Source of the DNA: Dryocosmus kuriphilus
Taxonomy: Eukaryota; Arthropoda; Insecta; Hymenoptera; Cynipidae
Assembly (NCBI GenBank): GCA_038277395.1
Contig: CM076193.1
Span: 151,021,813 to 151,085,812 of the forward strand
Direction of reading: 5' to 3'
DNA length: 64,000 nt
The notes below the pieces were generated by a model. That model made no database searches, was not told where the DNA came from, and saw only the letters and a program-made list of their open reading frames with translations. Both the position numbers and the translations under genes were made by a program. Positions 1 to 8,720 of the stretch are shown piece by piece (within the stretch, counting starts at the first letter, position 1; every line of letters starts with the position of its first letter).

Positions 1-24
1 CCTGATTGCGTAGAAAAAAAACAC

Positions 25-100
25 GATTTGAATTTCGCGCGCGCTGCATGGTTGGTGGCGCTACGCTCCGATTTTTTCGTGTAGGCGCGAGATTCAAATC
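25..100. repeat. Dispersed CHR/E2F-like inverted repeat, copy 1
   Basis: A 76-bp imperfect inverted repeat. The left arm reads TTTGAA directly followed by TTTCGCGC; the right arm is the mirrored GCGCGAGATTCAAA. GGTGGCGC lies between the arms. TTTCGCGC matches the E2F consensus TTTSSCGC and TTTGAA is the cell-cycle homology region (CHR) box; both are established motif definitions. That the site binds anything is inference. Six related copies occur elsewhere in the window (901, 5240, 18423, 25129, 25623, 36568). Confidence 0.7.
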
Positions 101-900
101 TTGGGAACTCATTTTTATTCGATAGCTTATAGTGTCGATTTTTTTAATTGAACCATTTTTTCGGATTTATAAAAATTGTCATTAAGTCAGGCGCTAATTT
201 TCTGTACCTCACAAGAAACAAACATTCGGACGAGATTAGATATAGGATTCTTTAACTTTGCATACGATGGGAGTCGAAAACATGTTTATAATCAGTAAAT
301 CATGACCATGATTGGAAAAAGAACAAATATGTATATGTCAGTTTATCTTTAAAAACGTTGGTTTCTGTTTTAATTTTCTGAAATTTATATTCAGGCGACT
401 AATTTTGAAAGTAGTTAAATTAACGTTCGCGAATATTTGTGAGTGGGCAACCGTTATGTGGGTCCGGCTATAAAATTTCACGTTTTCATCGCCTCTTGGA
501 TTTTAAGTCGTCATTCTGCGGCATCGTATCTGCTTGTGGAATGCATGCGTGGCGTCGATGGAAAGAACAATGGCGTTGATAATTAAAGATTCTCGCTGAG
601 TGTCTTCCTGTCCTCGTCCTGTTTAGGGGGAAAAAGATTGGAAATACTAGCTAACCAGGACGCACGCGGCGCCATTCTTCTTAGAACCATTCAAACGCGT
701 GTCGCGATTATCAATTTGTTATTGTTTTTGAAGGACCACCGAGCGCATCGCCAATCGCTCTTCTACTCAGTTTCATATTTCATCACCTTCAGCACCTTAG
801 AATATTCTCAATACACCTCCAAAAGAAAATTCATACGTTTTCAGAACATAAAATTGTGAACCGAACACTCCTGTAGAAGGGAAAATTTTTTCGATTTACT
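101..900. other. No gene seen
   Basis: AT-rich non-repetitive sequence. The only open frame (638-859, 73 codons) has no recognisable domain and no supporting context. I see no promoter, splice structure or RNA gene that I can defend. Confidence 0.5.
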
Positions 901-973
901 TTTGAATTTCGCGCGGAAAATGTGACTGGTGGCGCCTTTTCCCGGTATTTTCCCACGCGCGTGAAATTCAAAT
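901..973. repeat. Dispersed CHR/E2F-like inverted repeat, copy 2
   Basis: Left arm TTTGAATTTCGCGCG, right arm CGCGTGAAATTCAAAT, with CTGGTGGCGCC between them. Same architecture as the copy at 25-100; the middle differs, so the arms and the GGTGGCGC core are the conserved parts. Confidence 0.7.
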
Positions 974-1435
974 TATGGAATTAGTAAAGTTGATTAAATT
1001 GCGCCTGCATAAGAGTGGAAGAATTCTCAATTGAAGAATGCAGACCTTCTTGAAAATTTCTTCGTGATTGCGACATAAATTAGAAAATATGAAATCGCAG
1101 GAGGCGAGTCGAGAATCAGGATAAGAGACCGGACGAGGCGTGGGAAGTGTACACGCCCCCAACCCTTCAGAACGGACGTTTTGGCGGAAAGGCTTCATCA
1201 TTGAACTCGCGAAATAGGCACTTTTTCATTCATTGCTAAATTGGCTCGGATGATTATCCAGTTGAGAATAAGACTCCGTGGCTCCTGGTCTCGTCGGGGT
1301 TTCGCGGTATCATGTTATCGACCCACGGATTCCCCAATCCATGATTCAATCAGTTTCATAATTTCGTTTTCTTTTGTTCCCGAATACACCAAAAACCACC
1401 TCTATGTCCAAAAAAAAAAAACCAACCCCTTTGTA
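974..1435. other. No gene seen
   Basis: Mixed-composition sequence with short open frames on both strands (968-1201 minus, 1241-1450 plus), none with recognisable domains. Contains an 11-base A run near 1411. Confidence 0.5.
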
Positions 1436-1473
1436 AGCATTCGCATGTGAAACTTTGTTGCTATTCATAATCA
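1436..1473 (+). repeat. Left flanking direct repeat of the ribozyme array
   Basis: About 37 bp starting AGCATTCGC, similar to 3642-3679 on the other side of the array and in the same orientation, with several mismatches. It could be a diverged target-site duplication or a flank shared by chance of duplication. Confidence 0.55.
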
Positions 1474-1648
1474 GCGTATTTAAAAATTTTTTTGGGTTTA
1501 CTAAAATATCTTACGTAACATCTTTACTCTTTTATGGAAAGATATCGTTCTTTTTCATTGACCCAATTATTAATTGTTTGGAATATACTTATTTTGGCCA
1601 AAGATCTCAGCTCAAGGAAAAGATTTCGAATTTTTTTAAAAAATCGAA

Positions 1649-1690
1649 GGCAGGCGCGTCTCGACCCGGATCGGGGTCCTCATCAGTGTC
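1649..1690 (-). ncRNA. Hammerhead motif, unit 1 left arm (degenerate)
   Basis: Minus strand: CTGATGA core, stem II GACCC/GGGTC with a 6-base loop, then GAGA where GAAA is needed, and GCC instead of GTC at the cleavage position. Stem I has a mismatch (GACA against TGCC). Probably inactive. Confidence 0.6.
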
Positions 1691-1814
1691 AATAATTCAG
1701 TTAAATAAATCCCTAAAAAAATTATTACTTAAAATATATACAGGCTATAATCGATTATAACCTGTATATATTTTAACTAATAATCTTTTTAGGGATTTAT
1801 TTAACTGAATTATT

Positions 1815-1856
1815 GACACTGATGAGGACCCCGATCCGGGTCGAGACGCGTCTGCC
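1815..1856 (+). ncRNA. Hammerhead motif, unit 1 right arm (degenerate)
   Basis: Plus strand: CTGATGA (1819-1825), stem II GACCC/GGGTC, then GAGA in place of GAAA. Stem I is GACA against TGCC, one mismatch. Predicted cleavage would follow C1852, but the core change should impair it. Confidence 0.6.
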
Positions 1857-2185
1857 TTCGATTTTTAAAAAAAATTCGAAATCTTTTCCTTGAGCTGAGA
1901 TCTTTGGCCAAAATAAGTATATTCCAAACAATTAATAATTGGGTCAATGAAAAAGAACGATATCTTTCCATAAAAGAGTAAAGATGTTACGTAAGATATT
2001 TTAGTAAACCCAAAAAAATGTTTAAATACGCCAAATATTATTCATAAGTTACAAATACTTAAGATTCTAGAAAGCAATGAAGGTAAAAAAGCCACAATAT
2101 ATTTTAGTAATTGTTTGGAATATATTTATTTTGGCCAAGGGTCTCAGCTCAAAGAAAAGATTTAGAATTTTTTTTAAAAATCGAA

Positions 2186-2227
2186 GGCAGACGCGTTTCG
2201 ACCCGGATCGGGGTCCTCATCAGTGCC
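2186..2227 (-). ncRNA. Hammerhead ribozyme, unit 2 left arm (intact core)
   Basis: Minus strand, type I layout: stem I GGCA/TGCC, CTGATGA, one extra G, stem II GACCC/GGGTC with loop CGATCC, GAAA, minimal stem III ACG/CGT, cleavage triplet GTC. Predicted cut lies between 2190 and 2189. All invariant core bases are present. Confidence 0.82.
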
Positions 2228-2351
2228 AATAATTCAGTTAAATAAATCCCTAAAAAAATTATTAGTTAAAATATATACAGGTTATAATCGATTATAGCCT
2301 GTATATATTTTAAGTAATAATTTTTTTAGAGATTTATTTGACTAAATTATT

Positions 2352-2393
2352 GGCACTGATGAGGACCCCGATCCGGGTCGAGACGCGTCTGCC
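2352..2393 (+). ncRNA. Hammerhead motif, unit 2 right arm (GAGA variant)
   Basis: Stem I GGCA/TGCC, CTGATGA, stem II and GTC cleavage triplet (C2389) are present, but the downstream core box reads GAGA. The A-to-G change falls in the conserved GAA segment and is expected to reduce or abolish activity. Confidence 0.7.
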
Positions 2394-2722
2394 TTCGATT
2401 TTTTGAAAAAATTCGAAATCTTTTCCTTGAGCTGAGATTTTTGGCCAAAATAAATATATTCCAAACAATTAATAATTGGGTCAATGAAAAAGAACGATAT
2501 CTTTCCATAAAAGAGTAAAGATGTTACGTAAGATATTTTAGTAAACCCAAAAAGATGTTTAAATACGCCAAATATTATTCATAAGTTACAAATACTTAAG
2601 ATTCTAGAAAGCAATGAAGGTAAAAAAGCCACAATATATTTTAGTAATTGTTTGGAATATATTTATTTTGGCCAAGGGTCTCAGCTCAGAGAAAAGATTT
2701 CGAATTTTTTTTTAAAATCGAA

Positions 2723-2764
2723 GGCAGACGTGTTTCGACCCGGATCGGGGTCCTCATCAGTGCC
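2723..2764 (-). ncRNA. Hammerhead motif, unit 3 left arm (stem III changed)
   Basis: Minus strand: CTGATGA, stem II and GAAA are intact and stem I GGCA/TGCC pairs. Stem III reads ACA/CGT instead of ACG/CGT, which loses one of three already minimal pairs. Activity uncertain. Confidence 0.7.
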
Positions 2765-2888
2765 AACAATTCAGTTAAATAAATCCCTAAAAAAATTATT
2801 AGTTAAAATATATACAGGTTATAATCGATTATAGCCTGTATATATTTTAAGTAATAATTTTTTTAGGGATTTATTTAACTAAATTATT

Positions 2889-2930
2889 GGCACTGATGAG
2901 GACCCCGATCCGGGTCGAGACGCGCCTGCC
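2889..2930 (+). ncRNA. Hammerhead motif, unit 3 right arm (degenerate)
   Basis: CTGATGA, stem I and stem II are kept; the downstream box is GAGA and the cleavage triplet is GCC rather than GTC. Two core lesions make activity unlikely. Confidence 0.6.
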
Positions 2931-3259
2931 TTCGATTTTTAAAAAAAATTCTAAATCTTTTCCTTGAGCTGAGATCTTTGGCCAAAATGAATATATTCCA
3001 AACAAGTAATAATTGGGTCAATGAAAAAGAACGATATCTTTCCATAAAAGAGTAAAGATGTTACGTAAGATATTTTAGTAAACCCAAAAAAATGTTTAAA
3101 TACGCCAAATATTATTCATAAGTTACATATACTTAAGATTCTAGAAAGCAATGAAGGTAAAAAAGCCACAATATATTTTAGTAATTGTTTGGAATGTATT
3201 TATTTTGGCCAAGGGTCTCAGCTCAAGGAAAAGATTTCGAATTTTTATAAGAAATCGAA

Positions 3260-3301
3260 GGCAGACGCGTTTCGACCCGGATCGGGGTCCTCATCAGTGC
3301 C
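3260..3301 (-). ncRNA. Hammerhead ribozyme, unit 4 left arm (intact core)
   Basis: Minus-strand mirror of the plus motif at 3426. Stem I GGCA/TGCC, CTGATGA, stem II GACCC/GGGTC, GAAA, stem III ACG/CGT and GTC are all present. Predicted cut lies between 3264 and 3263. Confidence 0.84.
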
Positions 3302-3425
3302 AATAATTCAGTTAAATAAATACCTAAAAAAATTATTAGTCAAAATATATACAGGTTATAATCGATTATAACCTGTATATATTTTGACTAATAATTTTTT
3401 TAGGTATTTATTTAACTGTATTATT

Positions 3426-3467
3426 GGCACTGATGAGGACCCCGATCCGGGTCGAAACGCGTCTGCC
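3426..3467 (+). ncRNA. Hammerhead ribozyme, unit 4 right arm (intact core)
   Basis: Type I hammerhead: stem I GGCA (3426-3429) with TGCC (3464-3467); CTGATGA 3430-3436; G3437 extra; stem II 3438-3442 with 3449-3453, loop 3443-3448; GAAA 3454-3457; GTC 3461-3463, predicted cut after C3463. Stem III is the self-complementary ACGCGT with no loop, the arrangement in which hammerheads of retroelements and retrozymes are thought to act as dimers. The single extra base before stem II is a deviation from the textbook motif and the main caveat. Confidence 0.85.
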
Positions 3468-3641
3468 TTCGATTTCTTATAAAAATTCGAAATCTTTTCC
3501 TTGAGCTGAGACCCTTGGCCAAAATAAATATATTCCAAACAATTACTAAAATATATTGTGGCTTTTTCACCTTCATTGCTTTCTAGAATCTTAAGTATTT
3601 GTAACTTATGAATAATATTTGGCGATGCTTATTGATTTCAA

Positions 3642-3679
3642 AGCATTCGCGTATGAAACTTTTTTGCCTTCCATAATTT
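3642..3679 (+). repeat. Right flanking direct repeat of the ribozyme array
   Basis: Direct-orientation partner of 1436-1473, sharing AGCATTCGC, GAAACTTT.TTG and CATAAT with a few substitutions. Confidence 0.55.
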
Positions 3680-5239
3680 AGTTATTTATTTTCTTCGTTT
3701 AATAGTGTTGCAGCGCATTATTTGACGGATTTTTTTATCCTCGTTTCTTTCGAGGGTCATTTGTCAGAGGGTTATAAAAGCTCGGAGTTTTTCTGTATTG
3801 TTATATCTTGATGCGTTGATAATGATTTTTTTTTTTCGTGGACTCGTGGGTGATTATTAGGAACAAAATGGCATTTTACAATACTGGTCGTCGACAGTAG
3901 AAATTCAGCTTGGCAGCTGACGGAGCGTGCAGTTCGCATCCGCTCCCATGTCTTCAAACTGCTTACTTGGTAAAGACAATGCGAGGAAGCGAGCCATCTT
4001 TTCCTGCTGCCGGTGCGAAGAGCTGGACAAAGTGACTCCTTGATACTTGATCTTGTACCAAATAATAAGAAAAATGAGAGGAAACAAACAAAAACTTCGG
4101 CTCTTTTAAATTGACTTAAGTTTGCATATAAGTAGATCCCGCATTTCCATTTTTAAAATAAAAGTTAGCCAAGTAATATTTTTTATGTTAAATTCATATT
4201 AAAATATATTAAGAAAATTGTTATATAAAGCATCCGATAGCAATTTTTAGAAATAAACTTTAAAAATACATTTTAAACGTTATAAAACTTGGCGGGATTA
4301 CATTACAGACTTTATACCATCAACCTTACATTCTCAGAAATTTTTAAAATTATTTTACTTAAACAGTCGATTTCGGCAAGTTTTGTAATATCTAAAATGG
4401 CTTTTTTAAAATTTACTTTTAAAGCTTCTTTGGGGTGCTTTATACCACAGTTTTTAAAATATTTATCGGAGTTTTTACGTTGCAAGTGTTTTTGGTGAGG
4501 TTTCATTTTATTTTTGTAATTTAAAAAAAGATACGATCAACTAATTTAATTTTTTAATTAAATTAATTTATTGTATAATTCAATTAATGGCCATAGATTT
4601 CTAGGTAAAATGTTAGACAAAGAGTTTAGGTAAAATATGCATTATTGTTGAATGATAGTAAAAAATTTAATTTTTCATCTTTGTGCAGCTCTGCAGCCTA
4701 ATCTGTCCAACCTATTAAGACCTATTTTTAATGAAAAGTCTGTAGCAATATATTTTCGATATATATTGCAGGAACTTTCGATATTTAGAATAGTTGAAAT
4801 TTGATGCCAATCGGTTTAATAGATTAAACTTTAGAAGTTGACACAGGTCGAAAATTGATTCTTTTTATGGGTTTTTTTTTTGCTTGCTTTAATCTACTAG
4901 TTTCTATTGCATTAACAAAAAATTGTGCTTAAACCTTTTGTTTAATACCTAATGCCTAAATGCCTTAATGGCTAAAATCTAATATTTAATGCTTTGTAAT
5001 GCTTGGCAATATACTGCTGCCAAGTTTTATTCAAGTCGGTTGAGAATTGTACCAGCAATTGAAAAAAGGTCCTAAATATATGATTATTCCAGATAAGGAA
5101 TCTTGGTAGCTTGTTTTTGTACTTAGCGACGATTCCATATCGCGAATCTTGGTAATAAATAGGTATTCTACTCAAAAAACGACTTCTAGTTTCGATTCAG
5201 AGTTAAAACAAACCTAGATATAATAAAAACAAATTTTAA
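3680..5239. other. No gene seen
   Basis: AT-rich sequence with scattered short open frames (60-69 codons) on both strands and no domain I recognise. Nothing repeated from elsewhere in the window was noticed. Confidence 0.5.
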
Positions 5240-5317
5240 GATTTGAATTTCGCGCGCTTGAGGACACCAAAAGAGGGAGGCGCCACCAGACATGTTCAGC
5301 GCGGGAAATTTAAGATT
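5240..5317. repeat. Dispersed CHR/E2F-like inverted repeat, copy 3
   Basis: Left arm ATTTGAATTTCGCGCGC; right arm GCGCGGGAAATTTAAGAT (degenerate mirror). The core is in reverse orientation, GGCGCCACCAGAC, the complement of CTGGTGGCGCC in copy 2. Confidence 0.68.
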
Positions 5318-5539
5318 ATACAATCATCCTTTCCTTTCCTATATAAGCATAAGGGTTTAATTATTATTTGGATCGAAATGGAAGTTTTCAGTGCTTAGTT
5401 TTATTGCGGATTGGAGTGGTCCCCTTGCCTGCAGGCAAGGTACAGGCAAGGCCGAGGTACCTATACGACTCCCCAACAATCATCGTCTGTATCAGATGCT
5501 GATCATCCGCTTCCAGTGAGATGATCATCACTTCACGGG

Positions 5540-6217
5540 ACAGATGCAGTTTTCCTGCATTTATCTAGGCCCAGGCTCATCCTGATGTCATTGGCAAAAC
5601 TGCAGTAAGATGTTGAGAGATCTTTGGAGCTTGGACACTAAGTCAGCATAAACCTTTAGATCATCCATGTAGAGGAGATGAGTGAACTGAGATTCAGATA
5701 CTTCCGCCATTATATTTAACCCTTAGGGCATATTGTTGAATGTCCTACTCAAAGGGTTCGGGGCTCAACAGAACCTGATTCTCGTGCACCATGTGCTCAT
5801 CGAGTGATCCACAAGTTGAATCACGAGCGGATAGATCTTATTCATCCTGAGAAGCTCAAGCAAATAGTGGAGCACGGAGGGAAAAGCTTGTTTAAAGTCA
5901 ATATAGGACTGCAAATTACGTTGTTGGCGCTTCGCATGCAGCGCGACCGCAGTATCAATTGTGACGAAGTCCTTGCAACCGCGGGAGCCTTGACAGCAAC
6001 CCTTTTGTTCTTCTGTGAGGACGTTGTTCTCCGCACAATGTTTGTAGATGCCATCGGATATAATGGCCGTGAGACACGCTTGTAGAGTGTGGAAAGGCAG
6101 GCGGTTGGTCGATAGTTCCTAGGACTATTAGGATCTGGTTTTTTAGGTATCATATACAGGGCAAAAGTTTCGGATTCTCTATAAGATGGCCTGGAGAGCG
6201 CCCTCAATGGCGGGGTG
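5540..6217 (-). pseudogene. Non-LTR retrotransposon reverse-transcriptase relic
   Basis: Minus-strand translation gives pieces of a LINE reverse transcriptase in N- to C-terminal order. Near 6150-6100 is the IPKKPDPNSPRNYRP segment, matching the lead-in of LINE RT domain 1. A downstream stretch follows, and LLYMDDLKVYA near 5640-5675 is the catalytic YMDD box. The reading frame is broken between these pieces, so it cannot make an enzyme. The YMDDLK form resembles R4/Dong-type and related LINEs rather than the YADD type seen at 45 and 59 kb, so this is a separate family. Clade assignment is tentative and endonuclease sequence was not found. The insertion beginning at 6218 lies at its upstream edge. 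Confidence 0.75.
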
Positions 6218-6243
6218 CAATCCCTGGTCAACAACCCTAACAT
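6218..6243 (+). repeat. Direct repeat flanking insertion (left)
   Basis: Starts CAATCCCTGGTCAACAA and continues to AACAT; nearly identical to 6507-6532. Together they bracket a segment of about 265 bp and look like a long target-site duplication of a retroposed sequence. Confidence 0.7.
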
Positions 6244-6506
6244 CACAATTCAATTTTATTAGAAAATTGGAATATACCTAGAGATTAGTAATATCATTGA
6301 AATTCTCCTGTAGAACTCTGCGAAAAATTAATCTCGTCATTCCGCAGCTTTGTGGATAGAGCACCAGATTCTCAATCTGAATTCCTGGGTTCGATTTGCA
6401 GCGGAGCTTAGACAGAATTTTTTCACAGATTAGATATATTAATGCCTTTGAAGCATTAACTCACAGCTAAGTAGATCAACAAAAAAGAACGTCGAAAATA
6501 TACAGT
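6244..6506. mobile_element. Insertion bracketed by 26-bp direct repeats, contains tRNA-like box
   Basis: A segment of about 263 bp sits between two near-identical direct repeats. It contains a tRNA-like sequence (6343-6406) in its interior. Long target-site duplications are the usual mark of LINE-driven retroposition, so a SINE or other retroposed copy is likely. No poly-A tail is obvious, and the tRNA-like part is not at the edge, so the structure is incomplete or composite. Confidence 0.5.
6343..6406 (+). pseudogene. tRNA-like sequence (degenerate)
   Basis: TCCGC at the start can pair with GCGGA at the end. An A-box-like GTGGATAGAGC, a 7-base anticodon loop (CTC in the anticodon position) between CAGA and TCTG, and a B-box-like GGTTCGATTTG follow in order. 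The T stem pairs poorly and the length is short (about 64 nt), so a tRNA pseudogene or SINE head is more likely than a working tRNA-Glu. Confidence 0.5.
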
Positions 6507-6532
6507 CAATCCCTGGTCAACAAACGTAACAT

Positions 6533-7350
6533 AAAAATACAGGTGAAATTATTAGTTTTCGGTATGGTAAGAATAACAGTTTAAAAAATTTTATTAAAAA
6601 GTTTTTTCTCAATTTAATGAGGTACTGGAGAATAGTTCTCTACTCTGGTAAAATTGACCGCTGACACTGTTATGACATCGTCGAGGCAATTTGCAGATTT
6701 CGAAAGGCAGGCCACTCCTCGATGTCGCAGAGTCACCGATCGCGAGATGCCGACGATAGATAAGAGTTAAAGACTGTATTAGATTATTAGACAATCGATG
6801 TCGAAGCTTATCGATTTTCAATATCTTCACGCCTTTACGTTGAACTTTATCTCTTGTCGGAGATTTTGAGAAAATCTAACTTTCAGAATTTTATTGTAAA
6901 TCCATTGTTCTACCTCCCTCCCCCATTTAAAAGTCCACTAAAAAATCAGGTGTTTTAGTGATAAGTATTTTTTAACTATTTCGTAATTTATTTTGCATTT
7001 ACATATCTAATCAAAATGTTTTATTAAACGCTTTTGTTTAACTTCGTTGTCATATATATCTGTTTGTCCCCAAATCTTGTGATTGAAATTTGAGGCACTT
7101 CCCGAATAGATAGAGTATTAATTCTTTTTTCAATCGACTCAGTTTCGATGACAGTACAAGAATATGCAATAATATTTTCACTTTTTTAAATAAACAAATG
7201 TCTTTTTTATTGTTAATAACTTTCAGGCTGCACGCGTATACCTCTCACACACTGCCCGTATAGCAGCGTGCAGAAGTGTATAACGAACGTCGCACAAAGT
7301 GTTCGCGCAAAACAATTTTGCGTGTGTAGGCTATTGTACTTCTGTATATA
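6533..7350. other. No gene seen
   Basis: Unassigned sequence. A GC-richer stretch at 7228-7330, with short imperfect repeats of GCGTGCAGAAG type, lies just upstream of the mariner end. Confidence 0.45.
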
Positions 7351-7883
7351 CGAGGTCTGTCCGAAAAGTATCCGGAATACCTTTGAATCTCCGCGCCAAA
7401 ACCGAGCGCCCTCTACCGGGTACCATTGTAAGCTGCAACTCTTCAGGAACTCCCTCGGTGCCGCAGTTTTTGTCGAGACCCCTTAGTTCGCAAGAATGCA
7501 TTTGTGTACGGATTCTTTTTGGCGTTCGGCGGATTTGTTTGTTGATCAAATGACCGGAAGAGTTGAACAGCGAATTTGCATCAAGTTTTGCTTTAAACTT
7601 GAAAAGACTTGTGCGGAAGTGGTTGAAATAATCCAAAAGGCCTTTGGAGATGACTGCATGGATAAAAGCCAGATATATGAGTGGTACAAGCGGTTTAAAG
7701 ATGGCCGCCAAACTGTTGACAGTGATTCACGCTGCGGCCGTCCTTCAAGCACAACAACACCGGAAAATGTCGAGCGTGTACGACCTGCGATTAAAGAAGA
7801 TCGCCGGTTGACTGTGCGCGAACTAAAATATGATCTTAGAATTCGGAAAACTAATTTTTGCGAAATTTTAACCGATCAAACAT
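7351..7883 (+). pseudogene. mariner-family transposase, 5' part
   Basis: The sequence begins with a mariner-type inverted terminal repeat, CGAGGTCTGTCCGAAAAGTA, right after a TA dinucleotide (7349-7350). A reading frame from ATG 7550 to about 7883 encodes the N-terminal helix-turn-helix region of a mariner transposase: the FKLEKT..EVVEIIQKAFGDD segment, then QIYEWYKRFKDGR and the CGRPSSTTT linker that precedes the second helix-turn-helix. This corresponds to roughly 110 of about 345 residues; all three catalytic aspartates are missing. The frame stops making sense at 7884, where a tRNA-derived SINE begins, so the SINE insertion or associated deletion removed the rest. The mariner 3' end at 33.7 kb is a separate copy. 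Confidence 0.85.
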
Positions 7884-8107
7884 CTTCCCTGAAAGATCAC
7901 GGGCCTCTTAGTGAGGGGAACTACAGTTTAACGTGGGTTCTGAATTCAGAACCCACATTCAGAACCCACATTCAGAACCACGTGGGTTACCACGAGAGCC
8001 TCAGTAGAAGTACGTAGAAAATTCCATTGATACCCGGCTCAGGAATAGAACCCCGGACCTCTTGGTTGGAAGGCCGGCGCTCCACCATCTGAGCCATCGA
8101 GGCTCTC
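7884..8107 (-). mobile_element. tRNA-derived SINE, copy 1
   Basis: Read on the minus strand from 8107, it starts GAGAGCC, then has an A box (TGGCTCAGATGGT) and a B box (GGGGTTCTATTCC), a typical RNA polymerase III internal promoter. The tRNA-like head is followed by a tail of about 150 bp ending near CTTTCAGGGAAG. The copy at 30280-30461 shares head and tail, which defines the element. This copy carries a tandem triplication of CAGAACCCACATT (about 7938-7990) and sits inside the mariner relic. Confidence 0.82.
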
Positions 8108-8414
8108 AGTAAAGTAAGTAATTACTACATTCTTAGGAATATAAAAGGAAGTGCAAGGGAGAGAAAGAAGAAGGCAGGACGTGCCTTTAGCATTAACTGG
8201 CGTTTCCTTCTCAAGGAAGCGATGCAATTACAATTAAGGGCCAACCTAAGAGGATTTGCGCCCTGGCTGCGTTCACGTCCTTCCTCTCATCTCCGGCGTA
8301 AAAAAAAACAGAAGGACCGCTTTAAGTTTTGACTTCTGCTCATCGTTTTCCTGGTGTTTTTAAATTTACATCTGCCCCTTTTAAATCACTTATATTTATT
8401 CTGAAAAATACTTT
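8108..8414. other. No gene seen
   Basis: Short unassigned stretch downstream of the SINE. No feature supported. Confidence 0.4.
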
Positions 8415-8720
8415 CTGGGTGGCCACTGACCGGAAAACCCGGGAAATTTTGAACACCGGGAAATATTCGGGAATTTGTTTGATAACCGCAGAGCTCCAAA
8501 TGGGTTACTTTTCAGCAATTCGGTTATTTTTTTATCTGTTATTACTTAAAAGTTACAGTTTTTCATTCCAGGTTACTAGAAGCTACTTATTTCCTAGCGA
8601 CTAGTGTCTAGTGACCAGGGAAAAACGGGAATTTGCCGGGAATTTTGTGCACCTCGAAAAATAAGGGCAAATACCGGGAATTCATGAAAAGTTCCGGGAA
8701 ATCTGCCATCATTAATTTAA
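8415..8720 (+). repeat. CCGGGAAA-rich repeat with GGGTGGCCACTGACC end
   Basis: Starts CTGGGTGGCCACTGACC and is full of ACCGGGAA and CCGGGAATT words. A matching inverted end (GTGACCACCCTG) with the same CCGGGAAA words lies at 17760-17828, so this may be the outermost terminal repeat of a nest that contains everything in between. A third copy of the end is at 26048. Confidence 0.55.

Larger units (their letters stand above)
1475..3624. repeat. Tetrameric array of 537-bp palindromic hammerhead units
   Basis: Four palindromes are centred on the self-complementary ATAATCGATTAT at 1752.5, 2289.5, 2826.5 and 3363.5, spaced exactly 537 bp. Unit 1 is an inverted repeat over 1475-2030 and unit 4 over 3103-3624; units 2 and 3 are palindromic over about 360 bp and share a spacer of about 180 bp. 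The left flank is the reverse complement of the first half of the spacer, the right flank that of its second half, and both break at the same spacer point (..TACGCC..). Total length is 2150 bp, four units plus 2 bp. Each arm carries a hammerhead motif, on the plus strand in right arms and the minus strand in left arms. Short open frames here (about 60 codons) are hairpin-arm translations, not genes. Hammerhead satellites of similar period are known in cave crickets, and tandem retrozymes in other metazoans, but a palindromic unit with motifs in both polarities differs from what I know of those. Confidence 0.9.

Noticed and set aside
1455..3538. Repeated 60-codon frames with GSGSSSVPIIQLNK
   Set aside because: They read through the hairpin arms and include the ribozyme core; identical frames appear on both strands because the unit is palindromic.
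5804..6085. 93-codon plus-strand frame
   Set aside because: Antisense shadow of the LINE RT relic on the minus strand, which carries the IPKKPDP and YMDDLK motifs.
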